64,000 nt of DNA from JAHBVY01 sp964415255 (GTDB lineage: Bacteria > Myxococcota_A > Polyangia > Polyangiales > Polyangiaceae). The notes below the pieces were generated by a model that saw only the letters and a program-made list of their open reading frames with translations, searched no databases and was not told the DNA's origin. Where the stretch lies: NCBI GenBank assembly GCA_964415255.1, contig CAYQAC010000006.1, positions 1 to 64,000 on the forward strand, in the 5' to 3' direction. This document shows, one piece after another, positions 46,011-55,889 of this stretch (the stretch's first letter is position 1; each line of letters begins with the position of its first letter). A program made the translations under genes and the position numbers.

Positions 46011-46493
46011 TCAGCGGCAGCCGGTGACCTCAAGCGAGCGGCTGCGGAGCGAGGTGAGGCCACCGCCGCTCAGGGTGTCGCGGAGCGCGCCGCGGATCTC
46101 GATGGGGCCTTGGCACACTTCGGCCTCCGCGGCTGCGGAGAGGATGTCCTCTGGCAAGCTGAACGTCACCCGCTTGAGATCGCCCACGCCGAGCTTCAGC
46201 GGGAAGCGCTCGTTTGCCTCGGGCGCAAAACTCACGGCCAGATCGCCGCCCCCGTTCGCGGGCGCGAGCGCGAAGGCCTCCAGGCTCACCTCCGTGGCCT
46301 CGCTCGCCTCTGGGCCGAGCTCCAGCGTGACCTCAAAGCCGCCGGCGAGCACCGCGCCGAGGGTCACGCGATCCAGCTCCAGCTCGGCTTGCGAGATGTG
46401 CGCGCTCAGCGCCACGGAGTCCTTGCTGCCACAACCAAGCAGCAGCGAGGCCGCGAGCGAGACGACGGGGAGCGCCCAAGATCGACACCACAT
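46011..46493 (-). CDS. Hypothetical lipoprotein
   Basis: 160 residues from ATG 46493. The signal peptide ends ASLLLGCGSK. The body is beta-rich with AHISQAELELDRVTLGAVL and alternating strands; it resembles small outer-membrane lipoproteins without a named family. It is divergent from the propeller lipoprotein (23 bp between starts), so a shared promoter region is likely. Confidence 0.75.
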   Translation of the reverse strand: MWCRSWALPVVSLAASLLLGCGSKDSVALSAHISQAELELDRVTLGAVLAGGFEVTLELGPEASEATEVSLEAFALAPANGGGDLAVSFAPEANERFPLKLGVGDLKRVTFSLPEDILSAAAEAEVCQGPIEIRGALRDTLSGGGLTSLRSRSLEVTGCR

Positions 46494-46516
46494 GGCGCCG
46501 ATGATAGCAGCGAACG

Positions 46517-48385
46517 GTGCCGAGGGACGCCTCAACAGCCGCGCGAAGCGCCGGGCGGCGACGCCGACGGGCCTTGGGCTCAGCACCTGGCCCTGGGTCC
46601 GCCCTGCTCGTGTTCGTCTGCACGCTCGTTCAGGGCGCCTGTGGGGCGCCGCCAGCGAGCGCACCGCCCACCGCCGCCAGCGGCAGCGTCAGTTTACCTG
46701 ACAACCAGGCAGAGCCCCCGCTCCAAGCCTCACCGACGCCCGTTATATTGCCTCAAGGCAACATGGGCAGCGCGGCGCCTGTCTTGCTCCGGGCGGCGAG
46801 CCCGAACGGCCGCTGGGTGGCGCTGTGTCAGAGCCGTGAGGACACCGACGGCGACGGTCACGTCGGCTTTGAGCTGGGCGCCCGCGGCGAGCTCAAGGGC
46901 GATACCCTGACGACTTACCTGGTGCGCGGAGCCGGCCTTGGGGAACAGGTTCAAGAGCTCTTGGACGCCGACCCCACCGGGCGCTGGCTCCTCTTCACCC
47001 AAGGTGGGCGCGTCCACCTGCTCGACGACCACACCGGCGCGCGCGTCGATCTCAGCGCGCTCGGCGCCGACGGCCGCGAAGACACGAGCCGCGAGCTCCC
47101 CCACCGCGCCTTCTCCTTCGACGCGAAGGGCAGCACCCTCGCCTACCTGAAGCGCTCGCCCGACGCGCGGGCCAGCACTGAGGCGCTCGTGCTCCGCGAT
47201 CTGGCGACTGGCCGCGAGCAGACGCTCGACCCAGGCCGCGGCAGCGTGTACCGCCTGAAGCTCAGCGCGGACGCTCGTTGGCTCGTGCTCCAAGTGCTCA
47301 TCGACGACACGAACGGCAACGGTCGCCTCGACTGGCCCTCCCCCGTGCTCCCCCTCACCCCCGAGGGCCCCCGCTCCCGGCGCTGCCGCGCGCCCGTCAT
47401 GAGCTACAGCGTCCACCCGCACCGTGGGGACACCGTGTTCACCCGCGTGATCCCGCTGAATTTTCCGCCCGGAAATACTTCGTCTCCCAGCGCACCTCAC
47501 GGCGCACCTCACGGCGCACCTTCCAGCGCACCTCACGGCAAGCCGCCGGGCCACCCAGCCCCGCGCCAGGACGCGGCGCAGCGCGAAGACGCGTTGCTCA
47601 CTCCGTTCGGCGACTCCTTGCTCATTCGAGGCACCCAGGGAGAGCTGCTGCAAACCTGGGCCAAGCGCGCGCGGCGCGCCCCCCGTGAGCTCGCACCCGA
47701 GGCCTGCCGCGCCAGGCTCATCCACGCCGATCCTGAGCGCGGCGCCCTGATCGTCGCCTGCGACCCCAGCGAAGAGGAGCGCAAAACCCAGGGGAGCCGG
47801 CAGTCAGTCTGGCTTACCAGGGTCGCACCCAGCGCACCCACCGCACCCAGCGCACCCACCGCACCCACCGCACCCATCAGCACGCCGCTCGGCTTCACCC
47901 TGGCGCCCATCCACACGGACTCCGAGGCCACCGCGCGCCCCGAGCGCCTGCTTGCATTCTACCCTGGCAACGAGACCACGCTGCTCGACTTAGACAGCGG
48001 CGCGCTGTACCCGCTCGCGGTGGGCGACTTGGTGCTCAGCACCTTCGAAGCGCGCGCATTAGTTCGTCGTGCTGATGAACTATGGCTCGCTGAGGTGCGC
48101 CCAGCCACGCGCGTGGGCCCGCCGAAGGCGAAGCCGCGCGTTGACTGGACGAGGCTGTCACTGACGGTGGACCGCGCCGCAGAGCAGCTGCACCAAGGGC
48201 ACATAAGCTGGGTGTCGCCGTACCTGATTGACCTCCGGCGCGGCGAGGCGCTCGCCCGCTTGGATCACCTCCGCGACGGCGAACGCCGGCTCAGCGTGCT
48301 CGCGCTATCAGACGATGGTCGCGCGCTGATGCCGAGCAGCGTCGACGCGCGAGGCCTCCCCGTGGGCCCGCTCCTCTGGCACTAG
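46517..48385 (+). CDS. WD40/TolB-like beta-propeller lipoprotein
   Basis: 622 residues from GTG 46517. The lipobox is VQGAC near residue 43. Repeating blocks (ASPNGRWVALCQSRED, LLDADPTGRWLLFTQGGRVHLLD, FSFDAKGSTLAYLKRSPD, LKLSADARWLVLQV) look like TolB-type propeller blades. Two low-complexity inserts (APHGAPHG, about 320-340; APSAPTAP, about 435-455) come from 12-bp and 15-bp DNA repeats. Surface or periplasmic scaffold is inferred. Confidence 0.8.
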   Translation: MPRDASTAARSAGRRRRRALGSAPGPGSALLVFVCTLVQGACGAPPASAPPTAASGSVSLPDNQAEPPLQASPTPVILPQGNMGSAAPVLLRAASPNGRWVALCQSREDTDGDGHVGFELGARGELKGDTLTTYLVRGAGLGEQVQELLDADPTGRWLLFTQGGRVHLLDDHTGARVDLSALGADGREDTSRELPHRAFSFDAKGSTLAYLKRSPDARASTEALVLRDLATGREQTLDPGRGSVYRLKLSADARWLVLQVLIDDTNGNGRLDWPSPVLPLTPEGPRSRRCRAPVMSYSVHPHRGDTVFTRVIPLNFPPGNTSSPSAPHGAPHGAPSSAPHGKPPGHPAPRQDAAQREDALLTPFGDSLLIRGTQGELLQTWAKRARRAPRELAPEACRARLIHADPERGALIVACDPSEEERKTQGSRQSVWLTRVAPSAPTAPSAPTAPTAPISTPLGFTLAPIHTDSEATARPERLLAFYPGNETTLLDLDSGALYPLAVGDLVLSTFEARALVRRADELWLAEVRPATRVGPPKAKPRVDWTRLSLTVDRAAEQLHQGHISWVSPYLIDLRRGEALARLDHLRDGERRLSVLALSDDGRALMPSSVDARGLPVGPLLWH

Positions 48386-48538
48386 CTGGCCGAGCGACTA
48401 GCGACTAGCGCCTGGCGAGCGCCACTGCGTTGCCTCAACGCGTGGGCGGCGACCTACGGAGTCATCCAAGCTTCTTTTTTTGGGGGTTAGACGGCACCGC
48501 ACCAGCCGGCACCGGGAGGGGCGCGCCGGCCTGCGCGC

Positions 48539-49801
48539 CTACACGTAGTCCAGCGCCTGGAGCAGATCGCTCACGATGTCGTCTGTGTCCTCGATGCCCA
48601 CCGCGAGGCGCACGAGCGCTGGGTGAATACCCACCTGGCGCAGGCCCGCATCATCGAGCTCGAAGTAGCTCATGAAGCGCGGCTGCTCAATCAGCGTCTC
48701 CACGCCGCCGAGCGAAGAGGCCAACGTCGCTAGCTGGCAGTGATCCACCAGGCGGCTCGCCGCCTGCTCACCGCCTTGGACAATGAAACTGACGATGCCG
48801 CCCGCGCCTCGCAGCTGACGACTGGCCACGGGGTAAGAGGGGTGCTCCGCCAGCCCCGCGTAGAACACCTGCTCAATCTTGGAGTGCGCCCGGAGCGCCA
48901 TCGCCACCGCCTGCGCGCTCCGGTTCTGACGCTCCATCCGCACCCCCAGCGTGCGCAGGCCGCGCAGCAGCAAGAAGGCAGCGTGCGGATCGAGCACCCC
49001 ACCCAGCACCCCGCGCGTCTCCCGTAAAAGTGAGATGAGCTGACGAGAGCCGGACACCACGCCGCCCATCACGTCGTTGTGGCCACCCAGGTACTTGGTC
49101 GCGCTGTGCACCACCAAATCCACCCCGAAGGCGGCCGGACGGCAGTTGTAAGGCGTGGCGAAGGTGGCGTCCACCACGCTGCGCACGCGGCCATGACGGC
49201 GACACACAGCGGCCAGCTCCTCGAGGTCGAGGCAGTGGTTGTAAGGGTTCGAGGGAGACTCACTCAGCACCACGCGTGTCTTCGGCGTGATGGCTTGGTC
49301 GAGCGCCACAAGGTCAGTCGCTGGGACTAAGGTGTGCTCCACCCCAAAGCGTGAGAGCACCGTGGTCACGAACTGCCGCGTGCGACGGTAGCAGTCATCG
49401 AACAGCACCACGTGGTCTCCCGCCTTCGTCAAGCAAAGCAAGAGGGTGGTGATGGCGGACATCCCGCTCGCGAACGCGAGGCTCTCCTCCGTGCCCTCGA
49501 GCGCCGCCATGCGCTGCTCCAGCTCCTGCACCGTGGGGTTGCCGTAGCGGCCGTACTCCTCACGATGCGGATCTGGATCGCCGCCTTGCATGTAACGGAT
49601 GAGCTCCGCCGTATCGCGGAACTTGTAGGTCGCCGTCTGCGCGATGGCCGGCGCCAGCGCGTGGTTGGGGCGCAGCGGGGGCACGCCAGCGTGCACCGCC
49701 TGCGTGGAGCCGATGCCCGCGGTGCCTGCCGGGAGCGTGTCGCGACGGCCGCTCTCAGGGCCAGCCACGAAGGGCCTGCCGCGATCGTCAGCTCCGCTCA
49801 C
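48539..49801 (-). CDS. Cystathionine gamma-lyase/synthase family enzyme
   Basis: 420 residues from GTG 49801. PLP fold-type I family: R-P-N-AI-Q-T-Y at the start of the core, RYGNPTVQELEQRMAALEG, the SATKYLGGHNDVMGG motif with the PLP Lys, and the C-terminal RFMSYFELDD. With cbs and ahcY in the window, cystathionine gamma-lyase (cystathionine to cysteine) is the best reading; gamma-synthase or sulfhydrylase activity is not excluded. Its GTG overlaps the proS stop (GTGA). It only appears fused to proS because of a one-base frameshift at about 49873. Confidence 0.88.
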   Translation of the reverse strand: MSGADDRGRPFVAGPESGRRDTLPAGTAGIGSTQAVHAGVPPLRPNHALAPAIAQTATYKFRDTAELIRYMQGGDPDPHREEYGRYGNPTVQELEQRMAALEGTEESLAFASGMSAITTLLLCLTKAGDHVVLFDDCYRRTRQFVTTVLSRFGVEHTLVPATDLVALDQAITPKTRVVLSESPSNPYNHCLDLEELAAVCRRHGRVRSVVDATFATPYNCRPAAFGVDLVVHSATKYLGGHNDVMGGVVSGSRQLISLLRETRGVLGGVLDPHAAFLLLRGLRTLGVRMERQNRSAQAVAMALRAHSKIEQVFYAGLAEHPSYPVASRQLRGAGGIVSFIVQGGEQAASRLVDHCQLATLASSLGGVETLIEQPRFMSYFELDDAGLRQVGIHPALVRLAVGIEDTDDIVSDLLQALDYV

Positions 49802-51514
49802 AACCCACCCAGCTCGCGCACCAGCGCGGTCAGGCGGGCGCTGGCCTCCGCCAGCGGGACAAGCTCCGCGGATTTGGGATCTGGGTTGTGAGCGGAGCTT
49901 GAGCTCCACGCCGCCCGCCTGGAGCGAGCGCGCGCCGATGGTGACGCGCAGCGGGATGCCGATCAAGTCAGCGTCCTTGAATTTGGCGCCGGGGCGCTCG
50001 CTGCGATCGTCCACCAGCACCTCCACCCCCGCCTGCTCGAGCGCCTGCTCAAGCGCCGCCACGGCCTCCACCACCTCCGGCTCGGCGCCGAGCTGGGTGA
50101 GGTGCACATGGTAAGGTGCCATGCTCATCGGCCAGCGGATGCCGTCCTTGTCGTGGTGCTGCTCGATGGCCGCGGCCACCAGGCGCGACACGCCGATGCC
50201 GTAGCAGCCCATCACCAATGGGCGCTTCTCCTGCTTTTCATCAAGGAAAGTAGCGCCCATCTTGGCGGAGTAGTGGGTCCCCAAGATGAAGATGTGCCCC
50301 GCCTCCACGCCGCGATAGAGCTTGAGGGGTGCGGCGCAGCTGGGGCAGGCGTCCCCGTCCGTCGCCGCGCGGATGATCATCACCTCCCCCTGGTAGTCGC
50401 GGCCGTGCGTCACGTGGAGCAGGTGGAAGCCGGACTCATTGGCGCCGGCGACGCCGCCCTTCACGCTCGCGGCGTCGCGATCCACCACCACGCGCCCCTG
50501 GAACCCGACGGGCCCGGCGAAGCCCACCTCTGCGCCGGTGACCCGGCGCACCTCCTCCGGCCCCGCGAGGTGCACCTCATCCACGCCGAGCGCACGCGCC
50601 AGCTTGATCTCGTTCACCTCGTGATCGCCGCGCACGACGGCCAGCACCGTTTGATCGCCGGCGACGTAGACCAGGCTCTTCAAGAAATCTTCCGGCGCCT
50701 TCCCCAGGGAGCTCGAGACCTCCAAGATGGTGCGCTGGGTGGGCGTCGCCACGCGCTCCACCGCGGGTGGCGCAGCAGGGCCGCGCGCCGGCGCCGCCGT
50801 GGTCTCCGCCACCTCCACGTTGGCGGCGTACTCACAGCTGGTGCACGCCGCGAGGATGTCCTCACCGTTCTGCACCAGCACCTGGAACTCCGCGCTGGTG
50901 GAGCCGCCCATGGCGCCTGAGTCCGCGCTCACCATGCGGTAGTCGAACCCCAGGCGATCGAAGATGCGCCGGTACGCGAGCCGCATCGCCTCGTAGCTAA
51001 TCTGCGCGGCCTCCTCGCTCACGTCGAAGGAGTAGGCGTCCTTCATCAGGAACTCGCGGCAGCGCAGGAGCCCCGCGCGGGGCCGCGGTTCATCACGGAA
51101 TTTAGTCTGGATCTGGTACAAGTTCTTGGGGAGGTCGCGGTAGCTGTGGAGCTCGCGCCGCGCGAGATCCGTGATGATCTCCTCGTGGGTGGGGCCCAGG
51201 TGATAGTCGCCGCCCTTCCTATCTTTCAGGCGCAGCAAGGTGTCGCCGAACTGCGTCCAGCGGTCCGTCTCCTGAAAATACTCCGCGGGGAGCAGCGCCG
51301 GCAGCAGCACCTCCTCGGCGCCCGCGCGGTCCATCTCCTCGCGCACCACGCGCTCCACCTTGCGCAGCACCCGCACCCCGAGCGGCAGGAAGGAGTAAAT
51401 GCCAGCGCCGATCCGGCGCACGTAGCCAGCGCGCAGCAAGAGCACGTGGCTCGTGGTGGTGGCGTCCGCCGGCGCCTCTTTGACGGTAGGAAGGAGTGCT
51501 CGGGAGTAGCGCAT
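49798..51514 (-). CDS. proS: Prolyl-tRNA synthetase (with apparent frameshift)
   Basis: Class II aaRS. Motifs: GAGIYSFLPLGVRVLRKVE, TQFGDTLLRLKDRKG, the QTKFRDEPRPRAGLLRCREFLMKDAYSFD block, and a bacterial-type insertion (editing) domain at about 220-405. The C-terminal anticodon part reads GVELKLRSQP, and after a one-base shift continues SAELVPLAEASARLTALVRELGGL and stops at 49798, the expected end at about 571 residues. The nominal frame instead runs on into the PLP enzyme. Removing one base near 49873-49878 (an A or C run) restores both genes. The charging role is assured by family; the shift is probably a sequencing error. Confidence 0.9.
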
Positions 51515-51770
51515 GGGACGCCGCGTGTACCACGGGCGGGGGCCGGGTCAGAAGCGGGTCGGCGGTGCTCCGAAGCCGAGGATGGCCGCGGTAGAGGCTT
51601 GGAAGGGCCGATAGAGCGCGGAAAAGTGTAGCGCGGCTTGAAACGCGACAGTTTGCGTCACCAGGCGCCCCGTGAACGTGAAGCAGCTCACCTTCGTGAA
51701 ATCGCCTTGGAGCCGCGCAGTAGCTCTTGTAAACCTGAGGTGTCCGCTTCGGCCGCTGGAGGATCTCCTT

Positions 51771-53495
51771 ATGCGCTTCTCATCCCGCACAGTCATCGCT
51801 CGCCCCACCTCACTCACTACCCTGGCCTTGCTCACGGGTGCCATCAGCTTGGGCTGCTCAGCTGACGGCGGTGGCTCAAGCGTAGGGAGCGGCGCCAACG
51901 GCGGCAGCGGCAACTTCGGTGGCACCGGCGGAACAAGCGGCGCGGGGGCGTTCGGCGGCACCGGTGGCCTCCTGGTGGACGCTGGGGGTGGCTCGGGCGG
52001 CGGCGGCCCCAAGGGGGGCGTGCCAGAGACTTGCGAGCAGGCTGTCCAGCAGAAGAGCTACATCGGCTGCGAGTACTGGCCCACGGTGACGTCGAACAAC
52101 GGCCTCAACGCCATGTTCGAGTTTGCCGTCGTCGCGGCCAACCCAACCAAGTCCACCGCTGAGGTCACCGTCAGCCGCGGCGGCAACCAAGTCGCGCAGC
52201 AGTCGATCCCGCCGGGTGGCCTCGTCACCATCAAGCTGCCGTGGGTGTCCCAGCTGCGACAAGACCAGGGCTTTGCTTCCACGATGGTGACTCAGGGCGC
52301 CTACCACGTGCAGAGCTCGGTGCCGATCACGCTGTACCAGTTCAACCCCCTGGAGTTCCAGATGGGCGGCACCAACTCCTTCTCGAACGACGCGTCCTTG
52401 CTCCTGCCCACCACCGCGCTGGGCACGGACTACTACGCGATGGCCTACCCCACCTTCCACATTGGGTTCATCGACACCTTCTTCGGCGGCACGACCTGGC
52501 AAGACAGCCCCGGCTTCATCACCATCACCGCGACCGAGGACGGTACCCAGGTCACCGTCACCAGCTCCGCGCACACCCGAAGCGGCAGCGGTGTTGGCGC
52601 CTTGAGCCCAGGGCAGAGCGGCAGCTACCAGCTGAACCGGGGGGACGTGCTTCAGCTGTCAAGCGGCGTCATGCCGGCTCAAGACACGCCCCAAGCGGGG
52701 AAGCCCTGCACCACGGACCAGGGCGCCTACCGCATGTGCCCCTCACCCCCAGAGTACGATCTGACGGGCAGCCGCATCCAGTCGAACAAGCCCATCAGCG
52801 TCATCGCAGGCCACGACTGCACGTTCATCCCCTTCAGCCGCTGGGCCTGCGATCACATCGAGGAGAGCATGTTCCCCACGGAAACGCTGGGGCAAGATCT
52901 GATGGTGACTGCGCCTCAGTCGGTGCGCCACATCACCTCGGAGCCGGGGCGTCCGGACAACATGTTCATCCGCGTGATGTCCGCGGCTGACGGCAACACC
53001 ATCGATTTTGACCCGCCGGTGAACCCAAGCGTCACCCTGAACGCGGGGCAGTGGATCGAGTTTGGCCCCGTCACTCAAGACTTCCGGGTCCGCGCAGACA
53101 ACCGCGTGATGGTGGCTCAGTTCATGGTGGGCGAGAACTTCCAGGGGGACAGCGCGGGGGCTGGGGACCCAGCGCTCTCTGTCGCCATCCCCATTGAGCA
53201 GTACCGGCTTGAGTACACCTTCCTCGCGCCGGCCACCTTCACCTACAACTACGTCAACGTCATCGCTAAGCCAAACGCGCAAATCACGCTGAACGGCACC
53301 CTGATCGATCCGACGCAGTTCACGCCGGTCGGCAGCACCGGCTACAGCGTGGCGCGCGTGCCGGTGCAGGGCGGCGCGCACGCCATGAAGGGCGACGACA
53401 ACTTCGGCATCGTGGTGTACGGCTACGCCTCCTACACCAGCTACATGTACCCAGGTGGTCTCAACCTAGAGAAGGTGGAGATCATCCCGCGCTGA
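51771..53495 (+). CDS. IgGFc-binding-like lipoprotein
   Basis: 574 residues from ATG 51771, which has GGAGGATCTCC 7-17 nt upstream. The lipobox is AISLGC near residue 30, followed by a Gly/Ser/Ala linker of about 50 residues. The body (residues about 90-560) matches the IgGFc-binding N-terminal domain family common in myxobacteria: EFAVVAANPTKSTAEVTV, LYQFNPLE, SAHTRSGSGVGALSPGQ, KPISVIAGHDCTFIP-RWACDHIEE. It is probably displayed on the surface and may bind proteins or glycans. The second gap lies about 170 bp after its stop. Confidence 0.85.
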   Translation: MRFSSRTVIARPTSLTTLALLTGAISLGCSADGGGSSVGSGANGGSGNFGGTGGTSGAGAFGGTGGLLVDAGGGSGGGGPKGGVPETCEQAVQQKSYIGCEYWPTVTSNNGLNAMFEFAVVAANPTKSTAEVTVSRGGNQVAQQSIPPGGLVTIKLPWVSQLRQDQGFASTMVTQGAYHVQSSVPITLYQFNPLEFQMGGTNSFSNDASLLLPTTALGTDYYAMAYPTFHIGFIDTFFGGTTWQDSPGFITITATEDGTQVTVTSSAHTRSGSGVGALSPGQSGSYQLNRGDVLQLSSGVMPAQDTPQAGKPCTTDQGAYRMCPSPPEYDLTGSRIQSNKPISVIAGHDCTFIPFSRWACDHIEESMFPTETLGQDLMVTAPQSVRHITSEPGRPDNMFIRVMSAADGNTIDFDPPVNPSVTLNAGQWIEFGPVTQDFRVRADNRVMVAQFMVGENFQGDSAGAGDPALSVAIPIEQYRLEYTFLAPATFTYNYVNVIAKPNAQITLNGTLIDPTQFTPVGSTGYSVARVPVQGGAHAMKGDDNFGIVVYGYASYTSYMYPGGLNLEKVEIIPR

Positions 53496-53622
53496 GCACC
53501 CCTCAGAGCAGTGGAGCAGAATGGCCTCGGGGTGAAACCCAGGGCCGTTACAGGGCGGGCGGCAAGGTTACGCTCCATGTCACCGTGGGGTGTGTCCTGC
53601 AGCGGTGTGACTCAGCGCCACA

Positions 53623-53694
53623 CCGCAGCCCCTCCCCTCAAGCGGCGCTCAGGTCGCGGTGTNNNNNNNNNNCGCTTGAGGGGAGGGGCTGCGG
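53623..53694. repeat. 22-bp inverted repeat flanking gap 2
   Basis: 53623-53644 and 53673-53694 are perfect reverse complements (22 of 22), with imperfect extension. A fold-back at a contig end is the simplest reading, as at gap 1. Confidence 0.85.
53663..53672. other. Scaffold gap 2 (10 N)
   Basis: Ten Ns of nominal size between the IgGFc-like gene and the next lipoprotein. Confidence 0.98.
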
Positions 53695-53741
53695 TGGCTT
53701 GGAGGGGTGGGCGTGGGCACCTGGGGGGCGGCCGTGTGAAG

Positions 53742-53768
53742 CGGTGCCAAACCCCCCAAAACCCTCCC
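53742..53768 (+). repeat. C-rich dispersed element, copy near 53.7 kb
   Basis: GGTGCCAAACCCCCCAAAAC followed by CCTCCC. Intergenic, just right of scaffold gap 2. Confidence 0.7.
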
Positions 53769-54027
53769 AGCAAAGGCGTAGGGTGGACGGCTTCATGTTG
53801 TGGGGCGGCTCAATCCACGCGGGTTGACGGTGCCAGACTGGGTTCGCTGCGCGGCGCCCAGAGGCTGACGCCGCGCTGGGTGCGCGCTGACGCAGCTTGT
53901 GCGTTGCTCGCCTCCCGGAGCGGCACGAACCTTGATAGAGAGGCCTCAGAACCTACGGCGCACCGTCACAGGGCGTCACTGAATCCCCCGCGGGACGAGC
54001 CCGCGGCACCGAAGGAGAACTGAACTG

Positions 54028-54753
54028 ATGTCCAACTTATCTCGCTTGCTTCCCCTCGCGCTCCTCAGCACCCTCGCCATGGCTGGCTGCGCCGAAGAGA
54101 CGGTCTCATCGGAGAACATCAAGACCGGCGGCATCGTGGGCTTGTTCGAGGTGACCGCGAGGAGCGACAGCTCCTCCACCGCGCGCGCCACGCTGGTGGT
54201 GGGTGGCGACCAGAGCAACACCTACGTCACCCTGGACAACGGCGACAACCTCACCGCCACGGCCGGCAGCGAGACCAAGACGCTCACCACTGCCGGTGGC
54301 CCGGGCCGCTACGAGGCGAACTTCGCGACCGGCGCCGCAGGCGAGGAGTTCTCGATCGCGCTGAACCGCCCGGACGACACCGACGCGCTCGGCAACAGCG
54401 GCCTCCTGCCCGCCCCATTCGCGTTCACTGAGCTACCCACCGGCACCCCCTCGCGCAAGACGGACGCCGTCACCATCAAGTGGGACAACGGAGAGGCGGG
54501 CTCGCTGGAGCTCGAGGTGGAGGGCGACTGCATCTTCGACGAGAGCTTCAAGCCTGCGTCAGGCAGCACCGAGTTCACCATCAGCGCGGACAAGCTGCGC
54601 TCCACGGGCGTGAATGAAGAGGACAAGGAGACCTGTGACCTCACCGTCACGCTCACGCGCACCAGCAGCGGCTCCGTGGATCCAGCGCTCGACAACGACA
54701 GCCGCTTCCGCCTGCATCAGGTGCGGAGCACCACCTTCGCGTCGGCTCCCTGA
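54028..54753 (+). CDS. Hypothetical lipoprotein
   Basis: 241 residues. The signal peptide ends LAMAGCAEE. The body is Thr/Ser/Gly-rich beta-strand (GLFEVTARSDSSSTARATLV, VTIKWDNGEAGSLELEVEG), resembling Ig-like or DUF-type surface lipoproteins. GAAGGAG is 9-15 nt before the ATG. It is followed by the domain-swapped pair, possibly as one unit but with a 169-bp gap. Confidence 0.75.
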   Translation: MSNLSRLLPLALLSTLAMAGCAEETVSSENIKTGGIVGLFEVTARSDSSSTARATLVVGGDQSNTYVTLDNGDNLTATAGSETKTLTTAGGPGRYEANFATGAAGEEFSIALNRPDDTDALGNSGLLPAPFAFTELPTGTPSRKTDAVTIKWDNGEAGSLELEVEGDCIFDESFKPASGSTEFTISADKLRSTGVNEEDKETCDLTVTLTRTSSGSVDPALDNDSRFRLHQVRSTTFASAP

Positions 54754-54922
54754 GGGTTGGGGGTTGGACAGGTAGTCGCTTGGCCGAAACAGTCGGCAGC
54801 GCTGGGGCGCGCCGCGATCTGCGGCGCGCTGCGCTTTTGCGGTAGGCTCCCGTTGTTGCGGCGGCCGCCTTTTTTCACCACGCACAAACCCTTCCACACG
54901 GCCGCGCGTCTCACCGCCCCTC

Positions 54923-55801
54923 ATGGCTGAATCATCCTCTTGGAAACTGAAGGCGGCTGGTTGGGCGCTGGGGGGCGCCGTCCTTGGCGTCACCTTGACC
55001 CGCATGTGCACCCCGGACAGCACCGTGGGGCAGCCGCTCAGCTCGCCGCTCAGCGACTCCAGCTACGACTCGGTGGCGCCGCTCGAGTCGGTGCGCGGCA
55101 GCTCCATTGAGCTCCGAGTGGAAGACGCCAGCGGCCGCGCGCTCCCGGTTTACCCACATCGAGGCGAACAGATCGTGCTGGGGCGCTCGGGGGATCGCTA
55201 CACGCTGCGCGTGTTCAACCGCAGCGGGCGCCGCGTGGAGGTGCTGCCCACGGTGGATGGGCGCAGCGTGATCACAGGGCAACCAGGCAACTTTGAGCAG
55301 CGCGGCTACATCATCCCCGCATACGACTCGATCGTGATCGACGGCTTCCGCGACAGCCAGGACACCACCCGCGCCTTCCGCTTCTCCGCGCCGGAGCGCT
55401 CTTACTCTGCGCTCCGCGGCACCCCACAGCACGTGGGTGTGATTGGGCTCGCGGTGTTCGAGGAGCGTTTGCCTCGCTTCAGCCGCCACACGCCCCTTGG
55501 GCAACGCGACGACCGCCAGCGCGCTCCAGGCTCCGCCGCTGCGCCCGCGCCGCCGCGCGCCAAGGAGGGCAACCTGGGCACCGGTTGGGGGGAGCAGCAG
55601 TGGTCACCCACCGGCCGAACGCGCTTCGAGCGCGCCGGACACGCCCCGGCAGAGGTGCTGAGCCTCCACTACGACGATCAGGAGGGGCTCCGCGCGCGGG
55701 GGATCCGACCGGCGCCGGCGTGGTCACCTGGCTTCGCCGAGCCACCGAGCGACGAGCCCAACCCCAACCCCTTCCCTGGCCAACCGGTGACCCGTCGCTG
55801 A
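54923..55801 (+). CDS. Two-domain hypothetical protein (domain order A-B)
   Basis: 292 residues. An N-terminal membrane anchor (AGWALGGAVLGVTLT) has no lipobox. Domain A (about 60-182) contains VTVDG-like PTVDGRSVITG, RGYIIPAYDSIVIDGFRDSQDT and HVGVIGLAVFEER. Domain B (about 217-260) contains LGTGWGE, RFERAG, and SLHYDDQEGL. The same two blocks occur in reverse order in the next gene. It ends GFAEPPSDE. Function is unknown; surface exposure is inferred. Confidence 0.75.
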   Translation: MAESSSWKLKAAGWALGGAVLGVTLTRMCTPDSTVGQPLSSPLSDSSYDSVAPLESVRGSSIELRVEDASGRALPVYPHRGEQIVLGRSGDRYTLRVFNRSGRRVEVLPTVDGRSVITGQPGNFEQRGYIIPAYDSIVIDGFRDSQDTTRAFRFSAPERSYSALRGTPQHVGVIGLAVFEERLPRFSRHTPLGQRDDRQRAPGSAAAPAPPRAKEGNLGTGWGEQQWSPTGRTRFERAGHAPAEVLSLHYDDQEGLRARGIRPAPAWSPGFAEPPSDEPNPNPFPGQPVTRR

Positions 55802-55889
55802 CAGCAGCGCTGAAGCCTGGCGGCGCACGAGAGCAAAAATCCCAACGCACCCTGTGTAAGCCCCCCCTGAGCCCCTCGTTCTCCGCCCC

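Larger units (their letters stand above)
53496..54027. other. Non-coding stretch with scaffold gap 2
   Basis: Holds the gap at 53663-53672, a 22-bp inverted repeat around it, and a C-rich element copy at 53742-53768. The promoter of the next lipoprotein must lie near 53900-54027, but no clear element is seen. ORFs spanning it are artefacts of the N run. Confidence 0.55.

Noticed and set aside
48539..51514. A novel fusion of prolyl-tRNA synthetase and a trans-sulfuration enzyme
   Set aside because: A one-base shift gives a normal ProS end and a GTGA-coupled second gene; the linker residues have no family match.
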